In this document: piece by piece, positions 16,464 through 25,150 of the stretch
How positions within the stretch are numbered: the stretch's first letter is position 1
Layout of the letters: each line of letters begins with the position of its first letter
Assembly: GCA_035505375.1 (NCBI GenBank)
Contig: DATJQV010000073.1
Location: 1 to 45,650 of the forward strand
DNA length: 45,650 bases
Direction of reading: 5' to 3'
Source: a bacterium
Lineage (GTDB): Bacteria > Hydrothermota > Tepidihabitantia > Tepidihabitantales > Tepidihabitantaceae
The notes under the pieces: model-generated
What the model saw: only the letters and a program-made list of their open reading frames with translations
What the model was told of the DNA's origin: nothing
Database searches by the model: none
Program-made: the position numbers and the translations under genes

Positions 16464-18602
16464 TCACGGCCTGACCGATATTGCCGAGCCATCAATGAAG
16501 TAGAAACCGAAATCCTTCCCGGCCACGTTGGTTGTTGTACCCAGACCCAGTGAGTCTACGTGGAAGTCGAGGAATCCGAACTCAACCGCCTGCGCCCGAT
16601 TGGGCGCGATAGTGACGTGAGCGAACCGCATGGTATCGGGGGGTATGGAGCCACGCTGCCCGCTCTGTATCGGGTATCCGTATCCGTGCGCCCCATTGAC
16701 AAGAAGGTCCCGCATGTATGCAGAGGGCGGCGCAATGTTGTACCACAGGTAGTTGAGGGTAAGCGGAGTATTCCCGGTGTTGGCGACTTGTATTGTGAAA
16801 CCCGAGCTGTCAGGAGCGAGAACGGGGTCGCCGACCGTGTCTACGTGAGTCGAGAACCCGCTGGTGGCCTGTCCGGTGTTCTGAAGGTCGTGGTGGAACT
16901 TGGGCCAAGGCGAAGCAGCCAATGGGCTCGTACCGTTGAGCGCGTACAGATAACCGTCGTCGCTGATGAAATAGACAGTACCGTCTGTGCCGATGGTCGG
17001 CGCTGCTTCGACCCGCCCGCCAGTCAGGTAGCGCCACTTGAGGGTCCCGTCCGCGTTCAGCGCGTAGAGACAACTATCGTTCGAGCCGACGTAGATTGTG
17101 CCGTCCGCCGCGACTGCAGGGCCGGAGCTGACGTCGCCGCCGGTCTGATACCGCCACTTCAGGCTGCTGTCCGGATTCAGGGCATAGAGACAGTTGTCCG
17201 TTGACCCAAAGTAGACAGTGCCGTCCGGCGCAATTGCCGGAGCGGAATGTACGTCGACGCCCGCGCTGTAGGCCCACTGAGAAGCCCCGTCATGGTAGAG
17301 AGCCGCAAAATCGGTGAATGACGGACTCTGTTCCGACCCAAAGTAGACTGAAAGGTCGCCTGCGATGGCAAGGTCGGTAGGGCTGACGGCGTGAGTGTGG
17401 ATTTTCCATCTCCGCGTGCAGTTTGTGCTGTACGCGCCCACGGTGCCGTTCTGCTGAGCAATGTAGACCGTGCCATCATCCGAAATCGCTGCGGCCGCGT
17501 CCGTCACGCTGTGTTCGTCGGTTTGAAAGTCCGATACGTACCCGCCGTTATGGGTCAGAGAGCTGAAACGGTCTTCACAACCGCAGAAAACCGCCCCCCC
17601 ACTCGAAATGGAAGGGGACGACACCGGGACGCCCACGGCAAAGGAGTGGCTCCATTTCAGGGCACCACTATCGGGACTGATGGCATACAGGGTGCCGTAG
17701 TTGCCACCCACGTAGACGGTGCCATCGGGCCCGACCGCCGGTGACGACTTCGCGTTCGCGTCGGCCGGGTAGGTCCACTTGAGCGTACCGTCAGGATTGA
17801 CCGCGCACAGCGCGCTGCCCGGTGAACCGACGTAGATGGTGCCGTCTGGAGCTATGGCTGGTGATGCGGCAAGGGACAGGTCGTTGCCGGTAGCCACGCG
17901 AAAGCGCCACTTGCGCAGCAAGTCCAGCGCATGCACTGTGATGCTATGTCGCTCCGACCACGAGGATAACGCGCCGTTCGTGTCCTTTGCCTGCGCCGCC
18001 ACCGCGTAGAAGCCGGTGTCGTGCCACGCGTGGCTCATCCGCACCGACTCCCCCGAGGCCACGAACTTACTCCATGCCGAAGTATCGCCGTTGCTCCACG
18101 CAAACCTCACTGCGACGGGGATACGGTCAGGATGGGAGTCGGTGGTTACGAAGAAGTACATGGAATCCTGTCCGCCGACGGATGGCCCTGACGGCACGGC
18201 CGGCGTGTAGGGCGAGTGGGGTAAATGGAAACTCACCAGCCGCATGGCGAGTCCACCCGACCAGTTCGAACTGGCAAGCTTTTGGTCCCGCGCCTGGGCC
18301 TTGATGTCGCGAGTGCCGACGCCAGACCACGCGTGAGTAAGGGAGATTGTGTCTCCACTCGCGAACCAGCCTCCCCAGTCCGACAGCGTGGAATCGCCCC
18401 AATCGATTCGCACCTGCACGCTATCGCCATCAGGGTCGGTCGCAGTGGTCATGAAAGAGTAAGTCGTGTCAGTGAAGCAGGAGTCGAGGCCGGCCAGCAC
18501 GGCCGGCACATCGGGCGGGTGGTTTCTCTTGCAGGAAGAGGCCACCAGCACTGCTGCGACAGCGAAAAACAGAAGTAGCGGTCGGGCGTCAGTTCGAGCC
18601 AT
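16464..18602 (-). CDS. PQQ-type beta-propeller lipoprotein with two PKD-like domains (copy A)
   Basis: 712 residues. A lipoprotein signal peptide with lipobox VASSC (Cys24) is followed by two PKD-like domains (DPDGDSVQVRIDWGDST, about residues 30-125; AVRFAWSNGDTSAWSKF, about 130-230). A propeller of PQQ-like repeats then runs to about residue 570 (SPAIAPDGTIYVGS, YALNADGTLKWRYLTGG). The last 130 residues form a beta-rich domain beginning after FHHDLQNTGQ. It is an outer-surface or periplasmic lipoprotein and a likely scaffold; no catalytic residues are seen. It is a tandem paralogue of the next gene upstream, with the same length and domain order. AAGGAGG stands before the ATG. Confidence 0.87.
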   Translation of the reverse strand: MARTDARPLLLFFAVAAVLVASSCKRNHPPDVPAVLAGLDSCFTDTTYSFMTTATDPDGDSVQVRIDWGDSTLSDWGGWFASGDTISLTHAWSGVGTRDIKAQARDQKLASSNWSGGLAMRLVSFHLPHSPYTPAVPSGPSVGGQDSMYFFVTTDSHPDRIPVAVRFAWSNGDTSAWSKFVASGESVRMSHAWHDTGFYAVAAQAKDTNGALSSWSERHSITVHALDLLRKWRFRVATGNDLSLAASPAIAPDGTIYVGSPGSALCAVNPDGTLKWTYPADANAKSSPAVGPDGTVYVGGNYGTLYAISPDSGALKWSHSFAVGVPVSSPSISSGGAVFCGCEDRFSSLTHNGGYVSDFQTDEHSVTDAAAAISDDGTVYIAQQNGTVGAYSTNCTRRWKIHTHAVSPTDLAIAGDLSVYFGSEQSPSFTDFAALYHDGASQWAYSAGVDVHSAPAIAPDGTVYFGSTDNCLYALNPDSSLKWRYQTGGDVSSGPAVAADGTIYVGSNDSCLYALNADGTLKWRYLTGGRVEAAPTIGTDGTVYFISDDGYLYALNGTSPLAASPWPKFHHDLQNTGQATSGFSTHVDTVGDPVLAPDSSGFTIQVANTGNTPLTLNYLWYNIAPPSAYMRDLLVNGAHGYGYPIQSGQRGSIPPDTMRFAHVTIAPNRAQAVEFGFLDFHVDSLGLGTTTNVAGKDFGFYFIDGSAISVRP

Positions 18603-18650
18603 TTGGCCTCCTTCGGGCTACCGGAGCCTGGTCCTGCAACATACTCAGTT

Positions 18651-20789
18651 TCATGGCTGGACCTGTATGCTTGAGCCGTCCTCAAACTGGTATCGGAACA
18701 ACTCGCGGACCACCTTCGTGGTTGTGTCTGCCCCCAGCGAGTCGACGTGGAAATCAAGGAACTGAAGATCGACCACTTGGGTCCGGTTCGGCGCGACGGT
18801 AATAGGTGTGAATCGTATGGTGTCGCCGGACCAGGTTCCGCGCCGTCCGCTCGGAATCGGATAGCCGAATCCGTGTACACTATCGGCAAGGAAATCCCGC
18901 ATCCAGGCAAAGCCGGTCGAGTAGTGAGTCTTGAGCGAGCCAATGGTGACGTCCTTGTTCCCGGCGTTTGCGACATGGATAGTGAAGCCAGAGCTGTCGG
19001 GAGCGAGAATAGGGCTGCCAACCGTGTCCATGCGAGTCCAGCGAGCATCTCCGGGAACTCGGCCGGTGTTCTGGAGGTCGTGGTGGAACTTGGGCCAAGG
19101 AGAACTGGCGAGCGGACTGGAACCCTTGAGCGCATACAGATACCCGTCGTCGCTGGTGAAGTAGATTGTCCCGTCCGTACCGATGGTCGACGCTGCCTCT
19201 ATCTTTCCGCCGGTCTCGTAACGCCACTTGAGATTCCCGTCGGCGTTGACGGCATAGAGGTAGTCGTCGTTCGAGCCAACGTAGACCGTGCCGTCCGCCG
19301 CGATTGCGGGGCCGGCGTCAACTTCACCGCCGGTCGCGTACCGCCACTTGGGCGTGCTGTCGGGGTTCACGGCGTAGAGATTGTGGTCCGTCGCCCCGAA
19401 GTAGATGGTGCCGTCAGGGCCGACCGCAGGAGCGGACTTGACGCCGCATCTTGGGGATGCGCCCCATATCCACTGGCCCACGGGTTCCACGGCGTAAAGC
19501 CCATACCAGTAGGCTTGCCCGCATCCGAAGTAGATGGTGCCGTCGCCTCCGACAGCTAGGTCGGTAAGGTCGAGTCCGTGGGTACCAGACCACGCCCACT
19601 TGCTTACGAAATCCGAGTACAGCGCGTGCACGCCGCCGGCCCTGTCCGTGAGGCAGACCATACCGTCAGCCGAAATCGCCGCAGCCGACGCCGTCGTGTT
19701 GGAGTCGAGAGTCGCTACGCGCAGACCGCCGCCGCTGTCAGGGATCACGCCGTAGAGGTCGAACCCACAGGCGCAGTAGACCGTGCCGTCAAGGGCAATG
19801 GAGGGTGACGACACGGCGTCTGCTGTTGCGAACTGGTGGCTCCACTTGAGGGCGCCACTGGGGTTGATGGCATACAGGTGGCCGTCGTTTGAACCGATGT
19901 AGACGGTGCCGTCAGGGGCGATGGCGGGTGATGACCGGTCGTTCACGTCGGCGGGATAGCGCCATTTGAGCGCACCGTCCGGGTTGAGTGCGTACAATGC
20001 TCCATCCGGTGACCCGATGTAGATGGTGCCGTCAGGGGCGATGGCCGGCGACGAGAGCAGGGACATGTCGTATCCAGTAGCCAAACGGAAACGCCACTTG
20101 CTCAGTGTATCGGGCGGTCGGACCACGACGCTACAAGGGTAGGACCATTCAGAAAGCACGCTGCTGGTGTCCTTTGCCTGGGCTCTTATCGCGTAGGTGT
20201 CGGGCACGGCCCAAAGGTGGGGCATCGTGACCGATTCGCCGGACGCCACGAACGCGCTCCAAGCAGAAGTGTCGCCATCGCCCCAGGCAAACCTGACGGC
20301 CACGGGGATTATATACGTATCGGTAACCGCCGTGGTGAAAACGCAGGATGTCTCGCGTCCGACGATGCTGGGGCCGGTCGGCTCGGTCGGCCGGTCGGGC
20401 GCGTGCGACGGACGGTGATGCACTGCACGGATGGTGAGCCCGCTCGACCAATTGGAGGCGAGAAGCTTCTGGTCCCGCGCCTGGGCAGCGACTTTGTGGG
20501 AACCAGTGTCGGTCCACGCGTGCGCCAGGGCGACCGTATCGCCGCTGGGGAACCAGCCCTTCCAGTCTGAGAAGGTGGAATCGCCCCAGTCGAAGCGCAC
20601 CTGCACGCTGTCGCCGTCGATGTCCGTCGTAGTTGCCATGAGGGCGTAAGTAGTATCAGTGAAACATGAGTCGGGGCCGGCCAGCACGGCCGGCACATCG
20701 GGCGGGTGGTTCCTCTTGCAGGAAGACATCACCGCGAGCGCTATGGCAACACACAGCACTAAGAACGTCCGGAATCTAGTACAGGCCAT
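18651..20789 (-). CDS. PQQ-type beta-propeller lipoprotein with two PKD-like domains (copy B)
   Basis: 712 residues, the upstream member of the tandem pair. It has the same lipobox region (AVMSSCKRNHPPDVPAVLAG is nearly shared), two PKD-like domains, PQQ-like propeller repeats (SPAIAPDGTVYIGS, YAVNADGNLKWRYETGG) and C-terminal domain. The ATG follows GAGGAGG. Only 48 bases separate it from copy A, so the two are probably cotranscribed. Divergence is spread along the whole length, so this is an older duplication than the one at 24541/27721. Confidence 0.87.
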   Translation of the reverse strand: MACTRFRTFLVLCVAIALAVMSSCKRNHPPDVPAVLAGPDSCFTDTTYALMATTTDIDGDSVQVRFDWGDSTFSDWKGWFPSGDTVALAHAWTDTGSHKVAAQARDQKLLASNWSSGLTIRAVHHRPSHAPDRPTEPTGPSIVGRETSCVFTTAVTDTYIIPVAVRFAWGDGDTSAWSAFVASGESVTMPHLWAVPDTYAIRAQAKDTSSVLSEWSYPCSVVVRPPDTLSKWRFRLATGYDMSLLSSPAIAPDGTIYIGSPDGALYALNPDGALKWRYPADVNDRSSPAIAPDGTVYIGSNDGHLYAINPSGALKWSHQFATADAVSSPSIALDGTVYCACGFDLYGVIPDSGGGLRVATLDSNTTASAAAISADGMVCLTDRAGGVHALYSDFVSKWAWSGTHGLDLTDLAVGGDGTIYFGCGQAYWYGLYAVEPVGQWIWGASPRCGVKSAPAVGPDGTIYFGATDHNLYAVNPDSTPKWRYATGGEVDAGPAIAADGTVYVGSNDDYLYAVNADGNLKWRYETGGKIEAASTIGTDGTIYFTSDDGYLYALKGSSPLASSPWPKFHHDLQNTGRVPGDARWTRMDTVGSPILAPDSSGFTIHVANAGNKDVTIGSLKTHYSTGFAWMRDFLADSVHGFGYPIPSGRRGTWSGDTIRFTPITVAPNRTQVVDLQFLDFHVDSLGADTTTKVVRELFRYQFEDGSSIQVQP

Positions 20790-20879
20790 CTATCCTCCTC
20801 TGTACATTACCTCTTACGTCGTCGCGACGACCATTCGGACAGCCTGCAGCTTGCGGGTTCTGGCCTCAAGCATCGGACG

Positions 20880-21839
20880 CTACTCTTCGTCTGTCTCTGC
20901 CGCTGCCGGGCCGTGGTAGGAGATGGCGAGGCGGTGGGACGCGCCGAGCTTGCCGTAGGGCGCATAGGCGTAGTCCACGCCGATGCCATGCCAGGAGACG
21001 CCAAGCCCGGCCCGCAGGCCCGAGAACCCGTCATAGTCTGACCCGGTGCGATAGCCGACTCTGATAGCCAGGATTGAGACGGGCCTGCACTCGACTCCGG
21101 CCGCAATGCCCACGGGCGGGGCTTGGGACACGATCCCAATCGAGGACGATTGGGTCATGTCCCCGCCTAGTCCCTCGTACGAGAAGATGAAGTCCTGCAT
21201 GACTCCGATGATGCCCCGGTCGTAGCGCCAACCCAGGCGGCCCTGCAAGGGCAATGAGTAGCTTTCCTGGTACAGCGTCCCCTTGGTCCCAAGGTTCGAC
21301 ACCGAGACACCGACCTGCAGGCCTTCCAGCGGTGTCTCGTACATCGCGCCCGCGTCGAAGGCCACGGCCGAGGTCGAGAGGCTCTCCTGCTGGTCGTGGA
21401 CAAACTCAAGCCCGAGCCCTACTGACAGGTCGGAGAAGCTCCGGGCATAGCCGAGGTTCAGGGACCAGTCTGCGGCTGAAAACACGTAGCCGGGCACGGT
21501 CTCGCCTCGGATGTTGATGCCCTGAATCTCTCCCGAGCCCCAGTAGTCGAGCGCAAGCCCGAACTTACCCAGTCCCTCAAAGCCGCACACACCGGCCACG
21601 TACTCCTGGTTCATGTCCAGGAACCCTTGGTTATGTGCGAACAGGGCGCTGAACGTGGGCACGTTCGCCAGCCCGGCCGGGTTGTAGAACAAGGCCGAGG
21701 CGTCGTCGATGTAGGCCACAGCCGCCTCGCCGGTAGCGCACACCCGCGGCCCGACCGGGATCTTGAGAAACGACGCTCCAGTGTTGGCCAACACCAGCAC
21801 GGGAGCTACCAGACACAGAAGCACAGCCGTATGTTTCAC
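20880..21839 (-). CDS. PorV/PorQ-family outer-membrane protein
   Basis: 319 residues. A signal peptide (TAVLLCLVAPVLVLA) is followed by the family hallmark GASFLKIPVGPRVCATGEA and then DDASALFYNPAGLANV. The rest is amphipathic beta-strands (FGLALDYWGSGEI, LSVGLGLEFVHD, LRAGLGVSWHGIGVDYAYAP) of a FadL-like barrel. PorV is the type IX secretion shuttle protein in Bacteroidetes; here it fits the many sorting-domain proteins nearby. GTG start behind AAGGAG. A 39-bp palindrome is inserted in frame at 21125-21163, coding DMTQSSSIGIVSQ in place of what should be a loop. Confidence 0.85.
   Translation of the reverse strand: MKHTAVLLCLVAPVLVLANTGASFLKIPVGPRVCATGEAAVAYIDDASALFYNPAGLANVPTFSALFAHNQGFLDMNQEYVAGVCGFEGLGKFGLALDYWGSGEIQGINIRGETVPGYVFSAADWSLNLGYARSFSDLSVGLGLEFVHDQQESLSTSAVAFDAGAMYETPLEGLQVGVSVSNLGTKGTLYQESYSLPLQGRLGWRYDRGIIGVMQDFIFSYEGLGGDMTQSSSIGIVSQAPPVGIAAGVECRPVSILAIRVGYRTGSDYDGFSGLRAGLGVSWHGIGVDYAYAPYGKLGASHRLAISYHGPAAAETDEE
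21125..21163 (-). repeat. In-frame hairpin family, copy 1
   Basis: Outer arms GGGACACGATCC and GGTCATGTCCC on the plus strand, with inner arms CAATCG/CGATTG. Length 39 bp. It lies inside the PorV-like gene without breaking the frame. Confidence 0.85.
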
Positions 21840-21865
21840 GTTGTCTCCTTAGCTCCGCGTCTCAA

Positions 21866-21996
21866 ATCACTAATGACTAATTGCCAATTCCTAATCAATT
21901 CCCAATGGGCGAATGACCAACTGGCATTCAGACCTTGGGCATTTCCTGATTGATTGGGCATTAGCAATTGAGAATTGGGAATTCCGTCATCTGATG
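21866..21996. repeat. AATTGCCAATTCC word hairpin
   Basis: ATTGCCAATTCCTAATCAAT and CCAATGGGCGAATGACC in the first half, and TTGATTGGGCATTAGCAATT and GAATTGGGAATTCC in the second. It occupies the spacer upstream of the PorV-like gene and touches the end of the next gene. Same family as 44350-44476. Confidence 0.7.
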
Positions 21997-24542
21997 ACGG
22001 ATAGTTTCCCGACCTTGCTGCTCTTGCCGTCTGCCGAGACGACAAGGTAGACATATATACCGCTGGCGACCTTGGCATCCCACTCCAGATGCCCGTCGCC
22101 GTGTTCCACCGCGCTCCAGACCGACTGACCTGAGTTGTCGTAGATAGTCACCCGCGCCCCTGCGCTCAACCCCTGGAAGTGGATGGCATCCTGCTCCGGA
22201 TGCGTGTGCGGCTTGAACGGTATGGGCGCGACTCGAAGCGAGTCGAGGTTCTGACGCGGCTGCGGACCGCGCGCCTTAAGGAAGAAGCTATCCTGCACTT
22301 GGTAACCTGCCGTGTCCAGGGCGCTGACCACAACCCAGCCCGAGCGGCTGCCGAGCGACTCGCTCGTCGGTATGACTAGCGCGAGGGTACATTTCACCGC
22401 CTGCCCTATTGCCAGAGACTCAGGCAGGTTGAGAACGTAAGTGCTGTCGGCGCTAGAAGAAGAGTGAATAGTGAATTGTGAAGGGTGAATGGCTGCTCCA
22501 CGAGCAGAAGAGTGAAGAGTGAAGCTAGAAGAGTGAAGTCCGGAGTTCGGGTTTCTCTCTTCTCTATTCACCACTCTATCTTCACGATAACCATATCCTG
22601 TTATCGTGAGCGGCGACCGGCTCGGGCCGTCTGACTTATCCGGGTTGTAGGCGCTACTGGTGTTGACCAGCATGAATTCAGCTTTGGCGTAGGGATGATA
22701 GACCGGTCCTGCCGGCTGGGTGTGCATGTCTATCGTGTCATGAGCTACACTCAGTGAGTCACGGTCCACATCCAGGTCGCCGAGCTTTCTCGCAAGCGCA
22801 TAGAACGTCACGCCAATCAGAAACCCCGCCGTGTCCTTGCCCGAGATCGTAATGGCCCCCGCGTAGTCACCGTTGCTCTTCTCCGCCGGAACGAGCACGG
22901 CCAGGGTGCAGACCGCGGTCTGGCCTTGTGCCAGCGACGTGGGCAGATTCGGGATGAGAATGCTGTCGAGCGTCCCGCCCGGCCCGGCAAGCTTGCCGGT
23001 GAAGCGCAGGGAGTCCACCGGCGAATGGCTGGGGCCATCGGAAGTGTCCGGGTTGTAGGATGTGCTCGTATTAGCAAGGAGAAACTCGCCGAGAGCGTAC
23101 TCCGTGTACTTCGGCGGGGGCCCGGCTGAGACCAATTGGGGTCGAACTCGAATAGTATCGGCTATTGCGTTAAGCGAGTCTGGGGCCACGTCGAGGTCGC
23201 CCAGCTTCCTGACGGAGACGTAGCAGCTTTCATAGACTTGCAGGCCTGCCGTGTCCTTGCCGCTAATGAAAAGCTGGCCGGTGTAGTAACCATCCCTGAG
23301 GCCCACCGGTACGTACGCAGCAAGTGTGCAAACTACAGTCCGGCCCTGCGCAAGGTACGATGGTAGACTCGGAATGACGAGGCTGTCGATGGTCCCGCCT
23401 GGCCCGGTGAGCGAACCGGTGCATCTCAGTGAAGCTACCGGAGACACGCTCGGCCCGTCGCTGGTGTCCGGGTTGTAGGCTGCGCTCGTATTGGCGAGGA
23501 TGAACTCGCCGCGAGCCCACGAACCCGCGCCCTTGAGCCGGAGAGTGTCGGCCGATACGTCCAGCGAGTCAGGGTCGATATCAAGATCGCCGAGTTGATA
23601 GAACCGGTACATCTGAAACCCAAGTCCGCAGTAGTAGACATAGTCTCCGTGCCCCACGAGGGAGCACCAACCAAACCCGCCGCCGTAGTACCCGGCGAGG
23701 GTCGGATGGGTCGGCGCTGAAATGGATATGGCCCACAGCCCAGAGGACATGCCGCCGGCAGCAAAGGCATAGCCGCGTCTCAGCACCATCCCCCAGCCGT
23801 TGAAGGGTGTCGAATCGAGGGACCCAATCTCGACCGGATTCGACGGGTCGGCAACGGATACTACCTTGAAGCTTCCTTGGCACCCGACATACGCAAGGCT
23901 ACCGCTCAGCGCAACGCCGTAGACAGGGCCGGGCGTGTATTTCCCCACTTCAACCGGATGCGCCCGGTCCGCGATCGAGATGATGTGCAAGCCGCTCGCG
24001 CGCGACGCGACGTAGGCGTGCTCTTGACCAACTTCTACCTGCTCCCACATCTGTAGACCCGATGTGTCGTTGATGCGCCCGACCTCGGTCGGGTGTGTCG
24101 GGTCCGCCACTGAGACGATACTTAGCCCCATGGAATCAATGACGTAGGCGCATTCCGCGCCGACAGCCAAATCCCAGGCCTCGTGCTTCCAACAGCCGAC
24201 CTGAACTGGGTTCGCCGGGTTGGAAACGGAAAAGATCCGCATCCCTGCCGTGTCATCCGCGTAGTAGACGTACTCCCCGCTTACCGCAAGATTGCGCGAT
24301 ACGGCCATCGTGGAACACCGCCAGACCTCCTCCGGGTGAGAAAGGTCAGCCAGAGAGAGAACGTGCAGTCCATCATACCCGTCGTCCGAAAGTCCCACAA
24401 CGAAGGCATACTCCCCCTTGACTGCCACGCCAACCAGTTGTGAACCGCCCCAATGGCCGACCTGCCGAAAGTAGAGCGAATCTGCCTGCGCGATACCGAC
24501 CAGCAGCAGGACCAGACAGAATGCCACAATTGGTGTTCTCAC
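21987..24542 (-). CDS. Secreted LVIVP propeller protein with three GDLDVDPDSL modules and sorting domain
   Basis: 851 residues. A signal peptide (MRTPIVAFCLVLLLVGIAQA) is followed by LVIVP repeats to about residue 325 (AYVASRASGLHIISIADRAH). Three modules follow, each starting LGDLDVDPDSL-like (near 330, 450, 590) and containing SDGPS-SP and GQ-CTLA segments. The last 80 residues are a sorting domain (FKPH, GLSAGARVTIYDNSGQSVWS, GKLSVIR). The third module contains a word-repeat insertion (22450-22600) coding REDRVVNREERNPNSGLHSS and more. GTG start behind GGAGGT (24547-24552), the same leader as the next paralogue. Probably surface-exported through the PorV/type IX-like route. Confidence 0.85.
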   Translation of the reverse strand: MRTPIVAFCLVLLLVGIAQADSLYFRQVGHWGGSQLVGVAVKGEYAFVVGLSDDGYDGLHVLSLADLSHPEEVWRCSTMAVSRNLAVSGEYVYYADDTAGMRIFSVSNPANPVQVGCWKHEAWDLAVGAECAYVIDSMGLSIVSVADPTHPTEVGRINDTSGLQMWEQVEVGQEHAYVASRASGLHIISIADRAHPVEVGKYTPGPVYGVALSGSLAYVGCQGSFKVVSVADPSNPVEIGSLDSTPFNGWGMVLRRGYAFAAGGMSSGLWAISISAPTHPTLAGYYGGGFGWCSLVGHGDYVYYCGLGFQMYRFYQLGDLDIDPDSLDVSADTLRLKGAGSWARGEFILANTSAAYNPDTSDGPSVSPVASLRCTGSLTGPGGTIDSLVIPSLPSYLAQGRTVVCTLAAYVPVGLRDGYYTGQLFISGKDTAGLQVYESCYVSVRKLGDLDVAPDSLNAIADTIRVRPQLVSAGPPPKYTEYALGEFLLANTSTSYNPDTSDGPSHSPVDSLRFTGKLAGPGGTLDSILIPNLPTSLAQGQTAVCTLAVLVPAEKSNGDYAGAITISGKDTAGFLIGVTFYALARKLGDLDVDRDSLSVAHDTIDMHTQPAGPVYHPYAKAEFMLVNTSSAYNPDKSDGPSRSPLTITGYGYREDRVVNREERNPNSGLHSSSFTLHSSARGAAIHPSQFTIHSSSSADSTYVLNLPESLAIGQAVKCTLALVIPTSESLGSRSGWVVVSALDTAGYQVQDSFFLKARGPQPRQNLDSLRVAPIPFKPHTHPEQDAIHFQGLSAGARVTIYDNSGQSVWSAVEHGDGHLEWDAKVASGIYVYLVVSADGKSSKVGKLSVIR
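22450..22600. repeat. GAAGAGTGAA word hairpin inside the 851-residue gene
   Basis: Repeated GAAGAGTGAAGAGTGAAGC, GAATAGTGAATTGTGAAGGG and complements TCTCTATTCACCACTCTATC. It is in frame within module 3, at the place where the two paralogues carry other repeats. Confidence 0.75.
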
Positions 24543-25150
24543 GGATACCTCCCATCGAAGAACGCAAGCCCAAGCTCTAACGCTGGCAGGCGGAACGCGA
24601 AGATGGTCATCGCTTTCCTCGGGTACATGATAGAACTGACTCCCCGGATGTCAACCTGCCGACCAGCGCCCCGCGTCATCCGTCCTCAGCTAGCGTATCA
24701 CCGACAGCTTGCCGACCTTGCTGCTCTTGCCGTCAGCCGAGACGACCAGATACACATAGATGCCGCTGGCCACCTTCGCGTCCCATTTGAGCTGGCCGTC
24801 ACTTGACGCAGTCGCGCTCCAGACCGATTGTCCTGAGGCATCGTAGACAATGACGCGTGCACCCGCGGGGAGACCCCAGAAGTGAATGGCGTCGTGCGCC
24901 GGGTTCTGATGCGGCTTGAACGGTATCGGCGCTACCCGGAATGAGTCGAGATTCTTCCACGGTTCCGGGCCAGTCACCTTGAGGAAGAAGCTATCCTGAA
25001 CCTGATAGCCTATCGTGTCCATGGCGCTGACCACAACCCAGCCCGAGTGGCTACTGAGCGACTCGCTCGTTGGTATGGCTAGCGCGAGCGTACACGCAAC
25101 CGCCTGTCCAACTGCAAGGGACTCTGGTAGATTGGTAACATAGATACTGT
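24541..25150. repeat. Duplicated segment A (spacer plus 3' coding end)
   Basis: This aligns without gaps to 27721-28330 (offset 3180). The 145-base spacer is as well conserved as the coding part. It indicates a fairly recent duplication or gene conversion between neighbouring paralogues. Confidence 0.85.

Noticed and set aside
20818-20831. Palindrome GTCGTCGCGACGAC as an operator
   Set aside because: Perfect but short, single copy and GC-rich; no regulator gene nearby to support it.
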